Below are positions 16,039 to 25,716 of a DNA stretch of 64,000 bases, piece by piece (position 1 is the stretch's first letter; every line of letters starts with the position of its first letter). The notes beneath the pieces are model-generated. The model was given only the letters and a program-made list of their open reading frames with translations, did not search any database and was not told the origin of the DNA. Both the position numbers and the translations under genes were made by a program. Source of the stretch: Paenibacillus sp. PAMC 26794 (lineage in GTDB: Bacteria > Bacillota > Bacilli > Paenibacillales > Paenibacillaceae); the NCBI RefSeq assembly GCF_000316035.1, contig NZ_ANHX01000011.1, positions 558,001-622,000 on the forward strand, given 5' to 3'.

Positions 16039-18507
16039 TTAAATAAACAGATTATGATTTGCTTGTGATGCTTGTCCAAGATAATAACCGACACCACCAA
16101 TTTTGACTTGGTCTATTAATTCTTCGCGCTGAATTCCCATCAAATCCATGGACATTTGGCAGGCAACGATCTCTACTCCTTGTGCAATTGCGCTCTCTAT
16201 CAATTCTTCCAACGAAGGCACATGATGTTTCTTCATCAAACCACGGATCATCTTCGGGCCTGCTCCGAGCATATTCATTTTGGACATGCCAAGCTTCTGG
16301 CTCCCGCGAGGTAACATCATATCAAACATACGGCCGATCATAGTTTTGGATAACTTCTGCGGTTGCGGCTTACGAATAATACTCAATCCCCAAAACGTGA
16401 AAAATAGGGTTACTTTCCGTCCACTGGCTGCTGCCCCATTTGCAATAATGAGTGAAGCGATCGCTTTGTCCAGATCACCACTGAAAACAACCATCGTGCT
16501 GGCAGGATCGCTGATTGGGGCATCGGATACGGGTTGTGCTGTATTTTTAGTAATGACAGACTCAATCGTACCGCCTTTCAGTCTTTCCAACTGCAAGATT
16601 GTGGAACCCGACATTGTCGCCCATGCTTTAACATCTTCATAGAATCCTGGATCGGAAGCTTTCACGCGAAGGGTTTCTCCGTATGAGAGTTGATCCATTT
16701 TCTGCTTAACCTGAATTAGGGGACCAGGACAACTTAATCCGCAAACGTTCAACTCATGATCAATACGTTGCGGTTGTATCGACTCAGAGGGAATAGACTT
16801 TTTTTCCTTAACGTCCACCGCAGAATCATGATGATCTTGTTTTGCAGTAGTAAATGGAGCAGGATTAAACTGGGCTTGACGGTATGTTTTATAACCACCA
16901 CTCAAGTTTTTTACGCTAAAACCATGCTGACGCAAAATTTGCGAAGCAGTGTAACCACGTAAGCCGACTTGACAGTATAGCCAGATTTCTTTGGATGGGT
17001 CTAATTCATCTAAACGTTGACGAAGCTCATCAACTGGAATAGAGAGTGAATCTGGAATATGACCATTTTGATGCTCAATTTCACTGCGAACATCCAGAAG
17101 TATCGACTGCCCCGGCTGACGATCAGCCAGTTGATTATAGGTGAACGTCTGAACACGTCCAGTGATCATATTCTCTGCTGCATATCCAGCCATATTCACG
17201 GGATCTTTGGCAGAAGAATAAGGTGGCGCGTAACTCAGTTCAAGCTCTGTCAAATCCCGTACATGTCCTCCAAAATGAATGGCTACAGCAATATCATCAA
17301 TTCGTTTATCCACTCCCTCATAACCGACCGCTTGTGCGCCCAAAATTTTACCTTCCGGAGTAAACAGCAGTTTAAGAGTAATTGCGCTTGAACCCGGATA
17401 ATACGATGCATGAGAAGCAGGGTGTACGATAACGGTTTGATATTCCACGCCGAGACGTTGCAGTGTTTTTTCATTACTGCCTGTCGTGGCTGCGGTCATT
17501 CCAAATACTTTGATAATGGACGTACCTTGTGTTCCTTTATAGGTAGAAGGCAGCCCTGCGATACGGTCGGCAACAATACGGCCTTGTTTGTTGGCAGGTC
17601 CGGCAAGTGGTATCGTTGCCTTCGTACCATGAATGGTTTCCGTTACTTCGATGGCATCCCCAACAGCATAGATATGTGGCACACTGCTTTCTAAAGCTTC
17701 ATTTACGATAATATGTCCACGTGCACCGAGCGAAACGCCGCTATCTTTCAAAAAATAGGTGTCTGGCGTTACGCCTATTGCAAGAATAACCATGTCAGCA
17801 GTCAGCGTGTGACCATCCGCAAGTTCAACACCTATGCCCTGCTCCAGGGAATGGAATCCCTGAACACGTTTGGAAAACAGCAGGTTCACACCATGATTCT
17901 CCATTTCCTGTGCCAATGCGGCTGCTAACTCTGTATCATATGGTGTGAGTACTTGTGCGTTCCCCTCAATCAGCGTTACATCCAGACCAGCTTCCTTTAA
18001 ATTCTCAGCCATTTCCACGCCTATAAATCCACCGCCTATGACGATCGAAGACTTGCTGTTAGATGAACTTACCTGGTCTTTGATCCGATCAATATCTGGA
18101 ATACTTCGTACAGTATAAATTAGCGGATTGTCCTTACCCGGCAGATCGGGAACCATCGGTTTTGCACCTGGTGACAATATCAACTCGTCATAGCTTTCTT
18201 CATATGCACCGCGCTCCTGGGACTGTATCTTAACCACTCGCTTCTGCGAATCAATAGCTACGACCTCACTTCTTGTACGCACATCGATACGAAAACGATC
18301 TGCCATCCCTTTTGGCGTTTGCACCAGCAGACGCTCTCGATCATCGATTGTGCCACCTATATAATAAGGTAAACCACAATTGGCAAATGAGATATAGGGT
18401 CCTTTCTCAAAGATAATAATTTCGGCATGTTCATCCAGACGGCGAAGACGTGCAGCTGCAGAAGCACCTCCAGCTACACCGCCAACAATAAGTACTTTTT
18501 TGCTCAT
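16039..18507 (-). CDS. CoA-disulfide reductase fused to rhodanese, TusA and DsrE-like domains (persulfide enzyme)
   Basis: This 822-residue, four-part protein starts with an FAD/NAD(P) disulfide reductase (about 1-445): FAD motif IVGGVAGGASAAAR, redox Cys44 in SFANCGLPYYIG, and second nucleotide motif VIGGGFIGVEMAE. The rhodanese domain (about 460-550) has its active Cys in LYCQVGLRGY. The TusA-like domain (about 585-655) has CGLSCPGP. The DsrE/F-like domain (about 675-822) shows FSGDLDKAIASLIIANGAAA. Together these suggest reduction and transfer of CoA- or protein-bound sulfane sulfur, as in Npsr/CoADR-Rhd enzymes. It is cytosolic. Its ATG overlaps the ArsR stop (ATGA), so translation is coupled. 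Confidence 0.9.
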   Translation of the reverse strand: MSKKVLIVGGVAGGASAAARLRRLDEHAEIIIFEKGPYISFANCGLPYYIGGTIDDRERLLVQTPKGMADRFRIDVRTRSEVVAIDSQKRVVKIQSQERGAYEESYDELILSPGAKPMVPDLPGKDNPLIYTVRSIPDIDRIKDQVSSSNSKSSIVIGGGFIGVEMAENLKEAGLDVTLIEGNAQVLTPYDTELAAALAQEMENHGVNLLFSKRVQGFHSLEQGIGVELADGHTLTADMVILAIGVTPDTYFLKDSGVSLGARGHIIVNEALESSVPHIYAVGDAIEVTETIHGTKATIPLAGPANKQGRIVADRIAGLPSTYKGTQGTSIIKVFGMTAATTGSNEKTLQRLGVEYQTVIVHPASHASYYPGSSAITLKLLFTPEGKILGAQAVGYEGVDKRIDDIAVAIHFGGHVRDLTELELSYAPPYSSAKDPVNMAGYAAENMITGRVQTFTYNQLADRQPGQSILLDVRSEIEHQNGHIPDSLSIPVDELRQRLDELDPSKEIWLYCQVGLRGYTASQILRQHGFSVKNLSGGYKTYRQAQFNPAPFTTAKQDHHDSAVDVKEKKSIPSESIQPQRIDHELNVCGLSCPGPLIQVKQKMDQLSYGETLRVKASDPGFYEDVKAWATMSGSTILQLERLKGGTIESVITKNTAQPVSDAPISDPASTMVVFSGDLDKAIASLIIANGAAASGRKVTLFFTFWGLSIIRKPQPQKLSKTMIGRMFDMMLPRGSQKLGMSKMNMLGAGPKMIRGLMKKHHVPSLEELIESAIAQGVEIVACQMSMDLMGIQREELIDQVKIGGVGYYLGQASQANHNLFI

Positions 18508-18818
18508 GATTCACAATCATCCTTTTCAAATAAAGTTTTGATAATCTGTTCAACCCGTGGATCGGCAAGCACATAGTTCACTTCAAGACCATTGCGCTCC
18601 GTAGCAACAATACCTGCACTACGAAGCTTCTGGAGATGTTGGGAGACTGTTGATTGGGGAAGTTCCAGACATTCCTGCATATAAGAAACATTACATTTCT
18701 TTTTCATCATCAGTCCCCGCACAATGCATAAACGAATGGGGTGAGACAAAGCTTTCAGCAGATTAGCAGGTTCATCGAACTGTTTAATATTATTGCTGTC
18801 AAAAGCGGGAGTGTTCAA
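18504..18818 (-). CDS. ArsR-family regulator, probable sulfide/persulfide sensor
   Basis: This 104-residue winged-helix protein carries KALSHPIRL and LPQSTVSQHLQKLRSAGIV (recognition helix about 54-70). It has Cys31, Cys42, Cys50 and Cys102. Cys42 and a C-terminal Cys are placed like the reactive pair of SqrR/BigR, whose tetrasulfide bridge releases DNA when persulfide accumulates. It lacks the metal-binding CVC box of ArsR/SmtB. The GTG/ATG choice is not in doubt, since AGGAGG precedes the ATG. It overlaps the sulfur-transfer enzyme gene by 4 bp, so it very likely represses its own operon. Confidence 0.85.
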   Translation of the reverse strand: MNTPAFDSNNIKQFDEPANLLKALSHPIRLCIVRGLMMKKKCNVSYMQECLELPQSTVSQHLQKLRSAGIVATERNGLEVNYVLADPRVEQIIKTLFEKDDCES

Positions 18819-18833
18819 AAGTATTCCTCCTAA

Positions 18834-18865
18834 ATCGTTATATCGTAATAATACGTTTTATTGAT
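18834..18865. promoter_or_regulatory. AT-rich imperfect dyad upstream of arsR-type gene
   Basis: ATCGTTATATCGTAAT and the inverted half ATCAATAAAACGTATT agree at 10 of 16 positions, directly upstream of the regulator's ribosome site. Position suits an ArsR operator; the match is imperfect. Confidence 0.35.
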
Positions 18866-18953
18866 TTGCTTGTCAAATTTATTCTGGAGTGAATACGTTC
18901 AATAAGTTCCATACCCGCTCAACCCTACGGCTTTGCTTGTTCCAGGTGGAAGA

Positions 18954-18998
18954 TAAAAATGCCTGCCAAAACCGCTAAAAGCGACATTTGACAGGCAT
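18954..18998 (-). terminator. Terminator of the tandem GH43 gene
   Basis: On the minus strand ATGCCTG pairs with CAGGCAT across a 26-nt loop and is followed by five T. It lies 50 bp past the stop codon. Confidence 0.7.
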
Positions 18999-19049
18999 TC
19001 ATGCTGTATCAGGTATTCATAAAATAGCGATTCAATTGAACGTCTTCTG

Positions 19050-20864
19050 TTAGAGTATGACAGGCTGAATCAGTCCGTCCTTACCAAAAAGAATCGGGTC
19101 CATACATATTTCGCGGTGATAACCCTTTCCAGAGGAAAATCTGGACAGTGGCGTGACAAAACGGTGATAGGCAATCCGGTATTGACCGGTTTCATTTTCA
19201 TTAAATATACAGTGATGACCTGTTCCCAGCATGCCCTTCTCGACATTTTTGCTCAGGATTGGGTATCGATAGGTAATTGGACCGTATAACTGCTCTGACG
19301 TACCGTAATTCACATGATAGTCTTCGCTGCCTGTATCATCACAGGACCACGTAAAGTGGTATAGTCCACCCTGCTTCAACACGGTTACCGCCTCACGAAA
19401 ATCATGCAAGCCCACCAGATTGCTCATTGTGTCCTCCACGACACTTATCATGTCTTCACCAAGCTCCACAATGGCAGCATGTCCATTGCCAAATAGCAGA
19501 TAAGGTCTTCCATCATCTTCGACATAGATGGAGGGATCAATAGCCTGACCCATGGTAATGCCCAAACGTTTCAACTGTTCCATTGTGATTAAAGGCTGCG
19601 GCTCGGCCAGGAATGGACCAATTGGTGTATCTGCTACAGCAACGCCGATGGCACTCTCGCCGTTCAGCATTTTGCCACAGAAATAAAAATAGAACTTTTC
19701 GTTTCGGCTGGCAATTGCCGGTGCCCAGGCATTACCGGTTGCCCAGGCCACATCCTCTGTTCCCAGATCAAGGATAACACCTTCGTCTTGCCAATGCTTC
19801 AGGTCTGAAGAAGAAAACACCTTGAACTGTGTCCCCGACCACCCCTCGAAGCCATCTGTTGTCGGATACATATAGTAACGATCCTCAAACTGTGCGACAT
19901 CAGGATCGGCATATTGTCCGGGAAGCACCTGATGACCATCCCCAAAAGCCGCGAGAAGCCGGCTGCACTCCTCAGCTGTGATTGGCAGGACACTTCCATG
20001 CCGCTTTTGAGTCGTTCCCATATCGAATTCACCATCAGGGACGATTCGGAATTCTCCGCTTCCCAGATCTGTAGTCAACAGAGGAAGATAACCCTTACCT
20101 TCAGCAAATCGATCAACAATCAGGCACCATTCCTCCCGGTCATTGAATTTAAAGATTTGAGGTCCCTCCACACCTGCCACAGCCTCCAGTACCGGGGCTT
20201 GCAGCGTAACAAACGCCCCTTTGTCAAGAGAGTCTCCTTTTTCTACACGTATGTTTTTGGTTGTTTCATCCTTGGAGTATCGATAATAAGAGCCATCCGC
20301 AGGTAGAATCGTTGTATCAATAATATGATTATCCCGCTCAATGTATTTTTCCGATGCGGAGAACGTACGAAAGTCTTTTGTACGAGCGCTGTATATTTTT
20401 TGTTTTCGTTCTTGCTCCTGAGGTTCCTGCGTCGCAGAAGCCCAGAATACAAGAAACTCATCTGTTGTTTCATCATACACAGCTTCGGGTGCCCAGACAC
20501 ATCCAGCCCCTTCAACACCTAGTGTAACGTTCCATGGGGATGACCAGTTTACGAGATTGCTAGATTCCCATACAATTACGTCACGGCTCCCGGCATTAAC
20601 GGCATGAGTCCATCCTTTGCCGCTTGCGATGCGGAGATCCGTAGCAATCAGATAAAATTTATTTTCCTTAACTGAACGAACCAGAAACGGGTCCCGTACC
20701 CCCTTTTCTCCAAGGTCGGAAAACAGCACAGGTGATCCGCCATTAAGGTCCTTCCAGTGAAGACCATTCTCGCTATAGGAGAAATAAACCTGCTCTCCGT
20801 CTGGTTGTTCGCCAATAAAATGTACAAAGAGATACCCATCATAATTTGGAGTTGTTTTGGTCAA
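19050..20864 (-). CDS. GH43-type protein with two tandem five-bladed propellers
   Basis: This 604-residue protein has no signal peptide. The TTG start follows GGAGG with 10-nt spacing. Two GH43-like propellers lie in series. The first (about 8-300) has VRDPFLV, WAPEAVYD and EGPQIF. The second (about 310-600) has YADPDVAQF, NAWAPAIA, AIDPSIY and FREAV. In the second, the Asp in ADPD, the Asp in IDPS and the Glu in FREA fit the catalytic triad; the first has a comparable but more divergent set. Arabinan, arabinoxylan or galactan side chains are possible substrates. The gene is alone on its strand between the sulfur operon and phoA. A cre-like stretch lies upstream. Confidence 0.75.
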   Translation of the reverse strand: MTKTTPNYDGYLFVHFIGEQPDGEQVYFSYSENGLHWKDLNGGSPVLFSDLGEKGVRDPFLVRSVKENKFYLIATDLRIASGKGWTHAVNAGSRDVIVWESSNLVNWSSPWNVTLGVEGAGCVWAPEAVYDETTDEFLVFWASATQEPQEQERKQKIYSARTKDFRTFSASEKYIERDNHIIDTTILPADGSYYRYSKDETTKNIRVEKGDSLDKGAFVTLQAPVLEAVAGVEGPQIFKFNDREEWCLIVDRFAEGKGYLPLLTTDLGSGEFRIVPDGEFDMGTTQKRHGSVLPITAEECSRLLAAFGDGHQVLPGQYADPDVAQFEDRYYMYPTTDGFEGWSGTQFKVFSSSDLKHWQDEGVILDLGTEDVAWATGNAWAPAIASRNEKFYFYFCGKMLNGESAIGVAVADTPIGPFLAEPQPLITMEQLKRLGITMGQAIDPSIYVEDDGRPYLLFGNGHAAIVELGEDMISVVEDTMSNLVGLHDFREAVTVLKQGGLYHFTWSCDDTGSEDYHVNYGTSEQLYGPITYRYPILSKNVEKGMLGTGHHCIFNENETGQYRIAYHRFVTPLSRFSSGKGYHREICMDPILFGKDGLIQPVIL

Positions 20865-21218
20865 TGGTAAAGAGCCTCCTGAAATGAAATTGATTTTATA
20901 CTAACAGTAATATAAAAATGAAAGCGTTCTACTTATGTTGTATCATACTTCAAAAATAGCGGAATGAGTATATTTTTGTAATCTCGTATGTTGCAGATCA
21001 TGTGAATCTTTCGCCGGAAATATATTGCCCTGATTGGAATGTTTGACTTGCTCCTCATGCAAAGAAATAAAGTTATCGCCGTATTTGTTTATTTTACCTC
21101 AGGTATACAAAATTGTTGGTTCTCATTTACAAATAAATGCTAATCTTCTTAATAATGAACAAATGAATATAGATTCATGCATTCATTTTGTTTTGAGATA
21201 TTACGAGGAGGAATCATT
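20865..21218. other. Divergent intergenic region of GH43 and alkaline phosphatase genes
   Basis: 354 bp with no convincing ORF. It contains a cre-like stretch (ATATAAAAATGAAAGCG at 20910-20926) also found before the AraC gene at 22742, and it must hold the promoters of both divergent genes. I could not define a clear PhoP box. Confidence 0.5.
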
Positions 21219-22577
21219 TTGAAATTATCCAAAAGAGTACTACCAGCGGTAGCGCTGACTCTGGCTGTATCGGCTTCTACTCTCTTGTCCGCCGGACAAG
21301 CAAGTGCCGTTCAAGCTGTAAGTGTGGAGAAAAAACAAATCAAGAACATCATCTTCCTCATTGGGGATGGCATGGGGACCTCTTATACTTCAGCCTACCG
21401 TTATATGAAAGATGATCCTTCAACGAAGGGCATGGACAAAACCGTATTTGACCCTTATCTTGTTGGGGCACAAATGACCTATCCGGATGATGATAAACAA
21501 AATGTAACGGATTCTGCTTCCGCAGCAACGGCTATGTCGGCGGGCGTGAAAACCTACAATGCGGCCATTGCGGTTGACCCTGAGCAGAAGGAAGTCAAAA
21601 CCGTACTTGAGCAAGCCAAAGAAAACGGCAAGTCCACCGGACTCGTGGCTACGTCGGAGATCACTCATGCCACACCAGCTGCATTCGGTGCCCATGATAT
21701 CAGTCGAAAAAATATGGATGCAATTGCGGACGATTATTATGATGAGTTGATTAATGGCAAGCATAAGGTGGATGTACTTCTGGGTGGAGGGAAATCCAAT
21801 TTTGTACGCGAGGGTCGTGACCTGACGAAGGAGTTCCAGAAGGCCGGATTCAGCTATGTGACGGATCGTTCCTCTCTCCTTGCTGATAAGAATCAACAAG
21901 TTCTTGGACTGTTTGCGGACGGAGGTCTGGACAAGTTGATTGATCGTACTGCTGCAACTCCATCATTGGCTGAGATGACCAATACAGCGATTGATCGTCT
22001 CAGTTCGAACGACAAAGGGTTCTTTCTAATGGTCGAAGGCAGCCAGATCGACTGGGCAGGACATGATAATGATATCGTTGGCGCGATGAGTGAAATGGAA
22101 GATTTCGCAGCAGCATTTCAGGCAGCTATTGATTTTGCCAAAAAAGACGGTGAAACACTTGTCGTAGCTACTGCCGACCACTCCACGGGCGGACTTACGC
22201 TTGGAAAAGACGGAGAATACAACTTCTTCGTAGACCCGATCAAAGCTGCACTGCGGACTCCAGACTTCATGGCAGCTCAAATTGCGAAAGGTGCTTCGGT
22301 TGAAGAAACACTGAAAAGTTATCTGAAACTGGAGTTGAAGCCGGAAGAGATTCAATCGGTGAAAGAAGCAGCCCAAAGTGCGGATGTAACAAAGATTGAT
22401 AATGCCATTGAAGCAATTATTGATAACCGTTCATTTACGGGCTGGACAACAGGTGGACATACAGGTGAAGATGTTCCGGTCTATGCCTACGGCCCGGCAA
22501 GTCATCGCTTCGCCGGTTTGATCGACAACACAGATAATGCCAAGATCATATTTGATATTCTCAGCAAGCACCAGTAA
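21219..22577 (+). CDS. phoA: Secreted alkaline phosphatase (PhoA/PhoB family)
   Basis: The start is TTG at 21219, after GAGGAGG; an earlier in-frame ATG gives a non-signal N-terminus. The 452-residue precursor has a signal peptide ending near SAGQASA. Metal and catalytic motifs are all present: IGDGMGTSY (zinc/magnesium Asp), nucleophile Ser in VTDSASAATAM, EGSQIDWAGHDND, ATADHSTGG and a late GGHTGEDVPV. It releases phosphate from organic monoesters outside the membrane. It stands alone between two terminators, so expression is probably governed by phosphate starvation. Confidence 0.92.
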   Translation: MKLSKRVLPAVALTLAVSASTLLSAGQASAVQAVSVEKKQIKNIIFLIGDGMGTSYTSAYRYMKDDPSTKGMDKTVFDPYLVGAQMTYPDDDKQNVTDSASAATAMSAGVKTYNAAIAVDPEQKEVKTVLEQAKENGKSTGLVATSEITHATPAAFGAHDISRKNMDAIADDYYDELINGKHKVDVLLGGGKSNFVREGRDLTKEFQKAGFSYVTDRSSLLADKNQQVLGLFADGGLDKLIDRTAATPSLAEMTNTAIDRLSSNDKGFFLMVEGSQIDWAGHDNDIVGAMSEMEDFAAAFQAAIDFAKKDGETLVVATADHSTGGLTLGKDGEYNFFVDPIKAALRTPDFMAAQIAKGASVEETLKSYLKLELKPEEIQSVKEAAQSADVTKIDNAIEAIIDNRSFTGWTTGGHTGEDVPVYAYGPASHRFAGLIDNTDNAKIIFDILSKHQ

Positions 22578-22607
22578 TTCAACAATAATTCAGTAGTTTA
22601 CGATCAT

Positions 22608-22647
22608 CCCTTCTCTTCTTTCATTCTTAGAGAAGGGGTTTTTTTCA
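22608..22647 (+). terminator. Terminator of alkaline phosphatase gene
   Basis: CCCTTCTCT pairs with AGAGAAGGG across a 13-nt loop, followed by a run of seven T. Confidence 0.85.
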
Positions 22648-22713
22648 TTTCTGAGGTTGTCACTCTACATCAAATGAGACAAAACAGCATGATCCGTTAT
22701 AATTAGAAAAATG

Positions 22714-22730
22714 ATATAAAAATGAAAGCG
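22714..22730 (+). promoter_or_regulatory. cre-like shared motif before AraC gene
   Basis: ATATAAAAATGAAAGCG, identical over 17 nt to 20910-20926. The TGAAAGCGGT part fits the first ten positions of a cre site, but the last positions do not. A TATAAT lies at 22698-22703, so the motif would sit near the transcription start. Confidence 0.4.
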
Positions 22731-22741
22731 GTTGATAAACC

Positions 22742-23569
22742 ATGAAGCATTACATGAAGCAGATGCTTGTCACTAATCTGGACCGTTCACTTCCGATCTA
22801 TTTGGAACAAACCGGATATAACGAATGGCAAGAAGAATTTGATAGACCTGATGGCTATCATTGTTATCACTGGCTGCAAACAACAGGCGGTGAAGGGCAA
22901 TTTGAATGTGCGGGAAACACGATGACACTTGGGCCAAACCAGGGAATTCTCTTGCCGCCGCATGTTCCGCACCGTTATTACACGTCGTCACATCCCTGGT
23001 CTACCTGGTACATAACATTTAGTGGTAATTTAGCCTCTATGATCGTCTCTTCACTTGGATTGGCCACATCGAAGGTCATTCGTTGGGAAGACGATTCCAG
23101 GCTGTCGAGAATTCATAACACCACCAGCCGTTTGGCGAGGCAGCAGTCCGAATTCAGCGGAATGGATAGTTCCACGTTTGTTTATCGTTTTCTAATGGAT
23201 CTGAAGCGTTACGGACAAGTGGACAAACAACGCTCTTATTCCCAACAATCCACCCGACTTGCACCCTATATTCGATTCATGGAGGAGCATTTTCAGGATG
23301 CCTCAATCGGCTTGGCTGATCTGTCGGAATATGCAGGCTTAAGCTCACAGCGGCTTAATTACTTGTTTCGTATGACGACTGGAATGAGCCCTTATCAATA
23401 TCTGATCCAACTGCGAATCCAGAAAGCCAAGGAACACTTAATGAACAACAAACATATGACCATCAAAACCGTTGCTTCTCTCGTGGGATTTCTGGATGTG
23501 AGCCATTTTGTCTCAACCTTCCGAAAATTTGAGAATATTACGCCTCAACGTTTTCGTGAACTTCATTAA
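22742..23569 (+). CDS. AraC-family regulator of the GH42-GH29 genes
   Basis: This 275-residue protein has an N-terminal cupin (about 30-140, with LLPPHVPHRYY) and a C-terminal AraC domain (about 170-272), with LSSQRLNYLFRMTTGMSPYQ and GFLDVSHFVSTFRKFENITP. No strong ribosome site precedes the ATG. A seven-codon frame (22723-22746) ends in a TGA that overlaps this ATG, so translational coupling is possible. It is followed on the same strand by the galactosidase and fucosidase genes and likely activates them. Confidence 0.87.
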   Translation: MKHYMKQMLVTNLDRSLPIYLEQTGYNEWQEEFDRPDGYHCYHWLQTTGGEGQFECAGNTMTLGPNQGILLPPHVPHRYYTSSHPWSTWYITFSGNLASMIVSSLGLATSKVIRWEDDSRLSRIHNTTSRLARQQSEFSGMDSSTFVYRFLMDLKRYGQVDKQRSYSQQSTRLAPYIRFMEEHFQDASIGLADLSEYAGLSSQRLNYLFRMTTGMSPYQYLIQLRIQKAKEHLMNNKHMTIKTVASLVGFLDVSHFVSTFRKFENITPQRFRELH

Positions 23570-23677
23570 TCAGTTTCATTTTATTATATGAGTATCGTTT
23601 TTTATTATATATATTATCCGATCATCAGCGATTAAAATAATTGATATATTTAATATTTTTATATGGCGGTGATCAGG

Positions 23678-25702
23678 ATGTTATATGCAGGCGCTAACTA
23701 CCACCCCCACGACTGGCCGCGCGAACGCTGGCAGCACGATATCAACTTGATGCGTGAAGCTTCGTTTACAATCGTTCGACTCGGCCATTTATGCTGGGAC
23801 AGCTTCGAGCCATCGGAAGGAAACTACACTTTTGCATGGTTTGACGAAGTCATGACCTTGTTTGAGGAAGCCGGTATTCAGGTCATTCTGGATATTGCGA
23901 CCCGCCCGGCTCCGACTTGGCTGCACAGAAAGTATCCCGAAATCTCTTTAAGTGCTCCGAGCGGCATCCGTATGGAAGCGCAAACAAGATATATGGAGGA
24001 TATCGGTCATCCAACCTTCCAAGAATACGCTTATGATTTCGCCAGAAAACTTGTCATTCGCTACCGGCATCATCCGGCCCTTTATGCTTTCGGATTATGC
24101 AACGAGTTAGGTTCCGGTGCTCCATCCTATTCCAATGTGGCCCGGGACCGATTCGAGGTCTGGCTTCGCAATAAGTATGAAACGGTCGAGCAGCTTAATG
24201 AAGCTTGGAGTGCACAGCGCTGGTCTAGAAAACTGAACAGCTTCAGTGATGTGGTCCTCCCGATTTCGGGACAGGTCAAAGGTGCACCAGAACGCCTTCT
24301 GGACATGGCACGTTTTTACTCCGATGAGACGTTGGCTTATATGCAAGGATTGAGAGACATCGTGCGGGAGCTAGCTCCAGAAGTCAGAGAGACAACGAAC
24401 CACTGGTCGGAAAATCCGGGCTACGGTTTCGATTATCTGAAGCAGTACCGGGAAATGATCGACTTACCAGGCATTGGCTTTTATCCCGGGACCAATCCCG
24501 AAGATAAACAAGCGTTAACTGCTGCCTGTTTCTTCATGGATCATCGCATCGGTGAGCTGGATCAGCCCATCTGGTGTCTGGAGTTCCAGACTGGGGACTT
24601 TGGCGGCTATGCTTCTCCACCGGGAGCGATGCGAATGTACGCGTACCTGTCTCTGATTCACAGAGCGCAGGCCGTCTGTGCCTGGACCTGGCGTACAATG
24701 CTGGGCGGTGAAGAGCAATATGTGTTCGGTCTTGTGGATCATGATGGCATACCAGGCTGGAAATATGATGAATTTGCACGTATTGCAGAGGAATTCAAAC
24801 GGCTGCAGGATCTGGATATGCCAAGAAAAACGAACCCGGACATTGCGATTGCTTACTCTTTCGAGACGCTGAAGGTTATGGCTGGCAACCCGAGTTATTA
24901 CAAGACTGACTATACCGGGCAGGTTTTGCAAGCATATAGCGCTCTGGAACAATCCAATCTGGATTGCAACATCGTCAATCTACGCAGCCTTCATCAAAAC
25001 TACAAGCTGATTATCGTACCCGGACACGCGATCATGGATGAAGAATCGGCTGCAACGCTGCGCACTTTTGTTGAACAAGGTGGTACCGTTATCATGACGG
25101 CTTATTCTGCCAAAGTCACTGCGAACAATCGGGTGTTTGATACTACCCTGCCAGGAGGCTTGAGTGATGTATTTGGCATCCGCTGTGGTGCATTTGTTCG
25201 AACGCGCAGCCATACCCCTTGGGAGAATGCCGGAGGTTTGGAAAAAACCGAGCTTGGCCTGGAGCGTGAGAAGCCGGTCATCGTCATGGATTCGCAAAAC
25301 ATTCAGCCGGATATCGATTATTATGAGATCCTTGAGCCGCGTACCGCGAGGGTCATCGCCAGTTTCTCGAATACACGTGAGACTTCCCCGGCGGTCACCT
25401 GCAATAAATACGGACAGGGTCAAGCGATCTATGTGGCCTTGCCTGCCAATACAACGTTTTTGAGTGCGCTTCTGCATCGTTTGTATCCGGCGCTTGGCAT
25501 AGTAGAAGGTCCCCCCACACCATCCGGTGTCGTGGCTCGTCATCTGGACAATGCAAATACCATCTATGTCAACACAACAGGCAAGTCGCAGACCGTGCCC
25601 CTTCAGGAAACGGCAGTTGGTATGCTGTCAGGCCAGACCATGGTCTCTGAGTTGAAGCTTGAGCCCTATGATGCTGAAATCATTCAATTCATTTCAAATT
25701 AA
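23678..25702 (+). CDS. GH42 beta-galactosidase, cytosolic
   Basis: The ATG at 23678 (after GGCGGTGAT) gives the canonical GH42 start, MLYAGANYHPHDWPRERW, and 674 residues. The TIM barrel (about 1-385) has its acid/base Glu in GLCNELGSG and nucleophile Glu in IWCLEFQTGDFGG. A trimerisation, glutamine-amidotransferase-like domain (about 390-600) and a small C-terminal beta domain follow. No signal peptide. It hydrolyses beta-galactosides from imported oligosaccharides such as galactan or xyloglucan side chains. It is followed 5 bp later by the fucosidase frame, so one operon. Confidence 0.87.
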   Translation: MLYAGANYHPHDWPRERWQHDINLMREASFTIVRLGHLCWDSFEPSEGNYTFAWFDEVMTLFEEAGIQVILDIATRPAPTWLHRKYPEISLSAPSGIRMEAQTRYMEDIGHPTFQEYAYDFARKLVIRYRHHPALYAFGLCNELGSGAPSYSNVARDRFEVWLRNKYETVEQLNEAWSAQRWSRKLNSFSDVVLPISGQVKGAPERLLDMARFYSDETLAYMQGLRDIVRELAPEVRETTNHWSENPGYGFDYLKQYREMIDLPGIGFYPGTNPEDKQALTAACFFMDHRIGELDQPIWCLEFQTGDFGGYASPPGAMRMYAYLSLIHRAQAVCAWTWRTMLGGEEQYVFGLVDHDGIPGWKYDEFARIAEEFKRLQDLDMPRKTNPDIAIAYSFETLKVMAGNPSYYKTDYTGQVLQAYSALEQSNLDCNIVNLRSLHQNYKLIIVPGHAIMDEESAATLRTFVEQGGTVIMTAYSAKVTANNRVFDTTLPGGLSDVFGIRCGAFVRTRSHTPWENAGGLEKTELGLEREKPVIVMDSQNIQPDIDYYEILEPRTARVIASFSNTRETSPAVTCNKYGQGQAIYVALPANTTFLSALLHRLYPALGIVEGPPTPSGVVARHLDNANTIYVNTTGKSQTVPLQETAVGMLSGQTMVSELKLEPYDAEIIQFISN

Positions 25703-25716
25703 AGGAGATGTTACTC

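Noticed and set aside
22723..22746. Seven-codon frame whose TGA overlaps the ATG of the AraC gene
   Set aside because: It could couple translation but is too short to judge; mentioned only in the gene entry.
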